The notes under the pieces: generated by a model
Databases searched by the model: none
What the model saw: the letters and a program-made list of their open reading frames with translations, nothing else
Told to the model about the DNA's origin: nothing
Assembly (NCBI RefSeq): GCF_001411475.1
Contig: NZ_LLWH01000013.1
Coordinates: 1-64,000, forward strand
Direction of reading: 5' to 3'
DNA length: 64,000 bases
Origin: Pseudomonas endophytica
GTDB lineage: Bacteria > Pseudomonadota > Gammaproteobacteria > Pseudomonadales > Pseudomonadaceae
Translations under genes and position numbers: made by a program
In this document: piece after piece, positions 57,612-64,000 of the stretch
Layout of the letters: the number at the start of each line of letters is the position of its first letter
How positions within the stretch are numbered: position 1 is the stretch's first letter

Positions 57612-58487
57612 ATGGAAATCGGTCTGCGCGAGTGGCTGATAGTCATCGGCATAGTGGTAATCGCCGGTATTCTTTTTGATGGCTGGCGCCGTATGCGCGG
57701 CGGCAAAGGCAAGCTCAAGTTTCGCCTTGATCGTAGCTTTTCCAATGCGCCCGATGAGGAAAACAGCGCCGAGCTATTGGGCCCGTCACGGGTTCTGGAT
57801 ACCCCGTCTCATAAGGAACCGCAGTTGGATGAGCATGATCTGCCATCGGTCAGCATGCCGCCCCGTGATAAGACCTCCAAGCGTGGCAAGCGCAGCGGTG
57901 AGCCTAGCCAAGGCGACTTGAACCTTAATCTTGATCTTGAAGATGACGGTCCGCACTTTAGTGCGCGTGACGATGATGCCCCGGCTGAAAGCAAGCCGCG
58001 TGGGCGCCAAGCACCAGCAGCAGCCGGTGTAGAAAGCAAAGAGCCTGCGCAAGCGGCAGAGGAAGTGCTAGTTATCAGTGTCATCAGCCGTGACCCTGCT
58101 GGCTTCAAAGGTCCAGCGCTGTTACAGAATATTCTTGAAAGCGGCTTGCGCTTCGGTGAGATGGATATTTTCCACCGTCACGAGAGCATGGCCGGTAACG
58201 GCGAAGTTCTATTCTCGATGGCCAATGCTGTGAAACCAGGCGTGTTTGATCTGGATGACATTGATCTGTTCAGCACGCCAGCAGTGAGTTTCTTTCTCGG
58301 CTTGCCGGGGCCACGTCATCCCAAGCAGGCCTTTGATGTGATGGTTGCAGCTGCCCGCAAGCTGTCACAAGAACTCAATGGCGAGCTCAAAGACGATCAG
58401 CGCAGTGTCCTGACGGCCCAGACCATCGAGCACTACCGTCAGCGTATCGTCGAATTCGAGCGTCGTGCACTGACTCAAAAACGCTGA
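57612..58487 (+). CDS. zipA: Cell division protein ZipA
   Basis: ZipA anchors FtsZ to the inner membrane during septation. The 291-residue protein has an N-terminal membrane helix ([24 protein letters not shown], about 5-28), a disordered Pro/Asp/Lys-rich linker (about 30-150) and a C-terminal FtsZ-binding domain (about 150-280) with [19 protein letters not shown]. The start has AAGGG 6 bases upstream. It lies between smc and ligA, the usual pseudomonad order. Confidence 0.95.
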   Translation: MEIGLREWLIVIGIVVIAGILFDGWRRMRGGKGKLKFRLDRSFSNAPDEENSAELLGPSRVLDTPSHKEPQLDEHDLPSVSMPPRDKTSKRGKRSGEPSQGDLNLNLDLEDDGPHFSARDDDAPAESKPRGRQAPAAAGVESKEPAQAAEEVLVISVISRDPAGFKGPALLQNILESGLRFGEMDIFHRHESMAGNGEVLFSMANAVKPGVFDLDDIDLFSTPAVSFFLGLPGPRHPKQAFDVMVAAARKLSQELNGELKDDQRSVLTAQTIEHYRQRIVEFERRALTQKR

Positions 58488-58517
58488 GCCGCGGGGCCCT
58501 GTATTGGCGCCCGCTGA

Positions 58518-60941
<2,424 letters not shown>

Positions 60942-60955
60942 TCGTTTGCTGAGCT

Positions 60956-60988
60956 GCGATCTTTTGATTAGCCAGATCAAAAGATCGC
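60956..60988 (+). repeat. Inverted repeat with GATCTTTTGATC core after ligA
   Basis: Arms GCGATCTTTTGAT (60956-60968) and ATCAAAAGATCGC (60976-60988) are perfect and separated by 7 bases. It shares the core seen at 44635-44700 and 46926-46965 and lies 15 bases after the ligA stop. Confidence 0.7.
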
Positions 60989-61066
60989 CAGACCCGCGTC
61001 TGTGGGATGTCTCGGCCCGAATCCAAGTGCTTGAGCCCATTCATTTTTTTATTCTTGCAGCAATGG

Positions 61067-61094
61067 TTGTAACTTTTCGTCAGACAGGTACAAT
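61067..61094 (+). promoter_or_regulatory. Promoter of the 4.5S RNA gene
   Basis: TTGTAA (61067-61072) and TACAAT (61089-61094) are separated by 16 bases. Transcription would start near 61101, leaving a short 5' leader that is probably removed by RNase P. Confidence 0.65.
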
Positions 61095-61125
61095 GGCGCC
61101 GTTCGCTGCTAGGCGGATGTTGTTA

Positions 61126-61240
61126 TGGTGACCCTATCGGTCCCTCCGCAACGATTACCCGTGAACCTGGTCAGATCCGGAAGGAAGCAGCCACAGCGGG
61201 AACATTGTGTGCCGGGGTGTGGCTGGTGGGGTTGCCTCCA
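61126..61240 (+). ncRNA. ffs: 4.5S RNA of the signal recognition particle
   Basis: The RNA binds Ffh to form the bacterial signal recognition particle, which targets inner membrane proteins. The diagnostic apical part GGTCAGATCCGGAAGGAAGC followed by AGCC is present (61169-61192), matching the E. coli 4.5S loop with one G-to-A change, and downstream GTGTGCCGGGGTG closes the stem. Length (about 115 bases) matches the short gamma-proteobacterial form. The exact ends are estimated. It sits after ligA with its own promoter and terminator. Confidence 0.95.
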
Positions 61241-61247
61241 TTCTCTA

Positions 61248-61272
61248 AGTCCTTGATCCTCCAAGGATTTTA
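61248..61272 (+). terminator. Terminator after ffs
   Basis: A 6-bp stem TCCTTG/CAAGGA (61250-61255 and 61262-61267) with a 6-base loop is followed by TTTT. It follows the RNA 3' end by about 8 bases. Confidence 0.65.
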
Positions 61273-61656
61273 AAATCAAAAATCTCGAAATTTCTCAGTA
61301 AAGTAGCCTCTGAGTCGATGGGCTGTGCTGACGATTTACCTTGGTCCAGTTTTGCGATTAAACACTTCAGACGGCGCTATCTCATTGCTAAGTGTTTATA
61401 ACTGAATGAGAGATTGGTTGCGAACGGCTTTGCTGTACCTTGTATTTATCGTTTAGAACTAAGTAGCGTGCTCTAAGTGAAGGTTTGATGATCGCGAGAC
61501 GAGTGCTTTTGTTTAACCGTCATGCGCTGAATATGGCTCAATAGAGTGTCTTGATGAGCCGCCCGGCTCAGCGTCGTCTAAATAAATAAGTTTTTGTCGG
61601 ATGAGCAGAAGTGCTCATTGTGCTATTCCTAATGGTCGGAATAAGCAAGTTGATAT
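61273..61656. other. Gene-free AT-rich stretch after ffs
   Basis: No convincing gene was seen in about 380 bases. Two short palindromes are visible: GAGCCG-CC-CGGCTC (61556-61569) and TGAGCA-GAAG-TGCTCA near 61604-61619; the second could be a weak terminator for the minus-strand gene ending at 61657, but it lacks a T-run. Confidence 0.5.
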
Positions 61657-62067
61657 TCAATGGTCATCAGTGAGTTCGTTGTTTTTTTCTTTTTGAGTGA
61701 TGGAGGGTGTAGTTGATTCATTCTCGCTTTGAATGTATGAAATAAATTCGGCATATTTTTTCATGGCGAATCTAGGATGAACATTAACTAAGTACTTTCT
61801 GACTGTCGTGCAATAAAATTCATAGTAAAAGTCCTCTTGGCAGTCATGCGTGCCTAAGCAATAACTGATTTGTGTGTGAATAAAAATCACTTTAGCGAAA
61901 ATAACCCCCTTGTCGTTGGATAGTTGGTTTTGTGCGTCAGCGTCTAGACTGTTGTAATAGCGAAAATCCTCAAATGTATCTTCAAGATGGATTAGGAGTG
62001 TTAGGAACTCACCATCAATAGTGATTCGTCTGTGTGGATTAAAGCGATCTTTGAATGTCCATGTCAT
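61657..62067 (-). CDS. Hypothetical protein, unknown family
   Basis: The 136-residue protein begins MTWTFKDRFNPHRRITIDG and is not recognised. It is soluble with many aromatic residues (YYEFYCTTVRKY and FRYYNSL), mixed charge, and a Ser/Thr/Glu-rich tail from about residue 113 that looks disordered. No signal peptide or membrane helix is seen. It lies 54 bases downstream of the ParA-like gene on the same strand and is probably cotranscribed. Codon use is AT-rich compared with ligA. It may be a partner of the ATPase, but nothing in the sequence shows this directly. Confidence 0.65.
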   Translation of the reverse strand: MTWTFKDRFNPHRRITIDGEFLTLLIHLEDTFEDFRYYNSLDADAQNQLSNDKGVIFAKVIFIHTQISYCLGTHDCQEDFYYEFYCTTVRKYLVNVHPRFAMKKYAEFISYIQSENESTTPSITQKEKNNELTDDH

Positions 62068-62121
62068 GGGGTTGCAGTCCGTTTAAGGTGCTGTGTGGGC
62101 ACCACAATAATTTTAGAGTTA

Positions 62122-62988
62122 TTAATCAATAGGCGTGTTTGCTAAAAACTTGCCCTCCTGAGGTAGTGCGCAGGATGCAGCGTTGGTAGCGCCGTCCATA
62201 AAAAACTCAATCCTTCCTGTGGGCGTTTCTTTTGATGGCCACTTCTCAATGTTGTGTGCGAGCTTTTTAATATCTTTTGTGAATTCTGATGTGGGGTAAA
62301 GCTCGTAAAGTGTCCGTCCATTTTTTGCCGCACTGCGCGCGTGTTTGTGAGCATGGACGTGCCCGGCATAGTGTAAAAACACGTTGAATTCTTCGGTGTA
62401 TTCGCGTTGTAGCGTATCAAATGCTCTTCGGCCTTCGCGCATATTCATCACCTTATTGATAACGATTCTGAAGTTGTTTATGCGGTGCTGGCCTCTGAAT
62501 TGGTTAATAAGTGCTTTGTTACACGCAATGGCTGTCGGTTCATTATTGATAATAAGCAGTATATCGTGTGAGGCGCTCAAAAAATTCAGGGTCGAATGGT
62601 TGATGCCTGGTGCGGTGTCAACAATGAGTATGTCTACATTGCTCGATAGAGTGTTGAGCGCATTAACGATGCCGAAATGATGAGCCGAGCTTAAGTTTCG
62701 CGTTATATTTGGCAAACTGCTGCCCAGAATTAACGTGATGCCTTTAGGCCCGTTAACAATGACTTCACCCAGTGAGCAGCGGCCTTCAATTAAGTCTGTG
62801 AGGGTGTGCCTAGGTATTAAATTCAGCAGCGTTGCAAGACTTGGAAGTTCCAGGTTGGCATCTAAAAGCGCCACTCTTTTTCCACGCTCAGCTAAAGCAA
62901 CAGAAAGGTTGAGTGAAAGCGTACTCTTGCCAGTTCCACCTTTGCCGCTTGCAATAACGACTGCTTGAGGGGGCTTCATAGAGTTCAT
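62122..62988 (-). CDS. ParA/MinD-type ATPase
   Basis: The 288-residue protein has the deviant Walker A motif GKGGTGKST (residues 15-23), with the signature lysine Lys16, then ALLDANLELPSLATLL near residue 40 and the Walker B-like ILIVDTAPG near residue 117. This places it in the MinD/ParA group that includes FlhG/FleN and BcsQ. Such ATPases position complexes at the pole or midcell. The C-terminal 40 residues have no amphipathic MinD-type helix that I can see. No ParB or parS-like partner is nearby. The start at 62988 overlaps a 22-codon open frame by ATGA and has no good ribosome binding site. Confidence 0.85.
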   Translation of the reverse strand: MNSMKPPQAVVIASGKGGTGKSTLSLNLSVALAERGKRVALLDANLELPSLATLLNLIPRHTLTDLIEGRCSLGEVIVNGPKGITLILGSSLPNITRNLSSAHHFGIVNALNTLSSNVDILIVDTAPGINHSTLNFLSASHDILLIINNEPTAIACNKALINQFRGQHRINNFRIVINKVMNMREGRRAFDTLQREYTEEFNVFLHYAGHVHAHKHARSAAKNGRTLYELYPTSEFTKDIKKLAHNIEKWPSKETPTGRIEFFMDGATNAASCALPQEGKFLANTPID

Positions 62989-63053
62989 AGATGCGTTACT
63001 GTGTTGGCTTTCTGAGTGGGCTGCACAGAAAAATTGAAAGGCTCAGTGTGCAT
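62985..63053 (-). CDS. Possible 22-codon leader peptide before the ParA-like gene
   Basis: A 22-codon frame starting MHTEPFNFSVQPTQ ends with TGA overlapping the ATG of the ParA-like gene (ATGA). No clear ribosome binding site precedes it. The overlap could couple translation of the ATPase, whose own start lacks a Shine-Dalgarno. Evidence is weak; it may be chance. Confidence 0.25.
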   Translation of the reverse strand: MHTEPFNFSVQPTQKANTVTHL

Positions 63054-63183
63054 TTTTTATTTTTTTATTCTGAACTTGGTGTAGCTGCTTTTAGGTCCAA
63101 AGATGCCAGTGTCGCCTGTTAGCCTATAAATAGAAGCTCGAAACAAAGCAGTTGAGAGCGTGCAGTTATAGGATCTAATTTTT

Positions 63184-63387
63184 TTAAAAGCCCATATCCA
63201 TCCCCGTTTTTTCTTGTTGCTTATCATAGAGCTTATAACCGTATCGATTAAAAAATTTTACACAAACTTTTGGTAGCGATATGGTTACACACATGAGTTG
63301 TTGCGGTAAGTGTCTCGTGGAGCGAATGTGGTGTTCAATCGTGCAAGGCGTATTGACATTACTCCGATGAATCATTGAATATTTCAT
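63184..63387 (-). CDS. Small hypothetical protein
   Basis: The 67-residue protein begins MKYSMIHRSNVNTPCTIEHH and is not recognised. It is basic, with several His, Arg and Cys residues and an aromatic C-terminal part (FFNRYGYKLYDKQQ). The ATG has a strong Shine-Dalgarno GAGGGGG with about 5-base spacing on the minus strand, which supports real translation. It is divergent from the AraC-type gene by 61 bases and heads the same-strand run toward the ParA-like gene. It could be a truncated member of a larger family. Confidence 0.5.
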   Translation of the reverse strand: MKYSMIHRSNVNTPCTIEHHIRSTRHLPQQLMCVTISLPKVCVKFFNRYGYKLYDKQQEKTGMDMGF

Positions 63388-63448
63388 CGTAACCCCCTCA
63401 GCTCGCGAGGGTTAGCCGATTTGATCCTATGCCCTGGATGAGTGGTAG

Positions 63449-64000
63449 ATGTATAAAATTAGCAAGTCATATGTGCATCTGCTTGGTAGTGCCTTAGGGC
63501 ATAAATATCCTTATGTTGATCAATTAGATGCTTCGTTTATGGGGAAGAGTGATGAGTATATTGATATAACCTTTGTGTATGAGTGGTTAGCTGATTTGGC
63601 AGTGAAAATGGGTGATCCTGATCTTGGACTGAAAGTGTTTAATAATAGTCACCCTGCAATGCTAGGTATTTTGGGCTACGCGGTCATGTCATGCGCAACA
63701 CTGGGGCAAGCGTTGGAGCGGTTCGTGACCTATCATGCTTTAATCAGTGATGGTTCATTGCTGAAGCTCGAATTTCAAGAGCAATTTATCAAGTTGATCG
63801 GATTCGAAATAGGCTGTAAAGCGCCTCGGGCCTTTATTGATTCTGGAGCGGCAGTTGTATTGTCATTGATCAAGTGGTTGGTTCCAGATCGTCAGCTCAG
63901 TCTTTTAAGGGTAGAGCTTGTATACCCTGAGCCGGAAAAGTTGGATGAGTTAAAGGCCGTATTCGGTCATGAGATCAAGTTTTCCGCAGCCCTGAATAGT
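63449..64000 (+). CDS. AraC family regulator, N-terminal part (cut by window edge)
   Basis: The open frame runs to the window end (184 codons). It begins MYKISKSYVHLLGSALGHKY and contains MGDPDLGLKVFNNSHPAMLGILGYAVMSCATLGQALERF (start and end of the stretch, about residues 51-90), which is the pattern of the arabinose-binding-type N-terminal domain found in OruR/ArgR-like AraC regulators. The HTH domain lies beyond the window. A TAG codon directly upstream (63446-63448) fixes the earliest start at 63449. It is divergent from the small protein gene at 63387 and may control that cluster. Confidence 0.85.
   Translation, partial: MYKISKSYVHLLGSALGHKYPYVDQLDASFMGKSDEYIDITFVYEWLADLAVKMGDPDLGLKVFNNSHPAMLGILGYAVMSCATLGQALERFVTYHALISDGSLLKLEFQEQFIKLIGFEIGCKAPRAFIDSGAAVVLSLIKWLVPDRQLSLLRVELVYPEPEKLDELKAVFGHEIKFSAALNS

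Overview
This window is chromosomal DNA from a Pseudomonas of the fluorescens/putida/syringae type rather than P. aeruginosa itself. The evidence is the tyrA-aroA gene fusion, the mtaD-ubiG-mupP-SDR operon opposite mtnA-gyrA, the ihfB-wzz...wbpM O-antigen locus, the xdhABC-guaD block beside smc-zipA-ligA, and a GyrA with the natural pseudomonad Thr83/Asp87. Gene-order comparisons with P. aeruginosa are from memory, not from a search. No tRNA, rRNA, CRISPR array, insertion sequence or prophage was seen.

Layout. (1) 1-8.4 kb: start of fumC on the minus strand, then DUF2059, bolA, trhO, a DsbA-like protein, an ABC exporter, the GGDEF/EAL regulator rbdA and a TenA-like protein. This order resembles PA0854-PA0862. 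(2) 8.4-13.1 kb: a minus-strand operon of mtaD, ubiG, mupP and an SDR, divergent from mtnA; this covers methylthioadenosine handling, ubiquinone synthesis and cell-wall recycling. (3) 13.4-24.9 kb: gyrA, then the aromatic amino acid run serC-pheA-hisC-tyrA/aroA-cmk, then rpsA and ihfB-lapA. (4) 25.4-40.3 kb: an AT-rich O-antigen locus with wzz, a beta-CASP/MBL hydrolase, rfaH, an exact ops element, rmlA, rmlC, a Wzy-like protein, a Wzx-like flippase, three glycosyltransferases, a WbpV/WbpK-like reductase, wbpL and wbpM. WbpM and the reductase should make a UDP-6-deoxy-HexNAc that WbpL loads onto undecaprenyl phosphate. The glycosyltransferases extend it, Wzx flips it, Wzy polymerises it and Wzz sets chain length. 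RfaH recruited at ops would let RNA polymerase read the long operon. (5) 40.4-46.9 kb: comEA-like gene, TetR, DUF2897, pyrF, an MDR oxidoreductase, an SDR, a BenE-type transporter and a GntR regulator. (6) 47.0-53.9 kb: a purine catabolic operon xdhA-xdhB-xdhC-guaD on the minus strand with GntR regulators on both sides. (7) 53.9-61.2 kb: smc, zipA, ligA and the 4.5S SRP RNA gene. (8) 61.2-64.0 kb: an AT-rich, poorly recognisable stretch with a MinD/ParA-type ATPase, two unknown small proteins and the start of a divergent AraC-family regulator.

The two most interesting places are the self-contained rfaH-ops control module with a neighbouring beta-CASP nuclease-like gene in the O-antigen locus, and the unassigned ParA-like cluster at the right-hand end. 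Dispersed inverted repeats built on GATCTTTTGATC-like cores sit at several gene ends.
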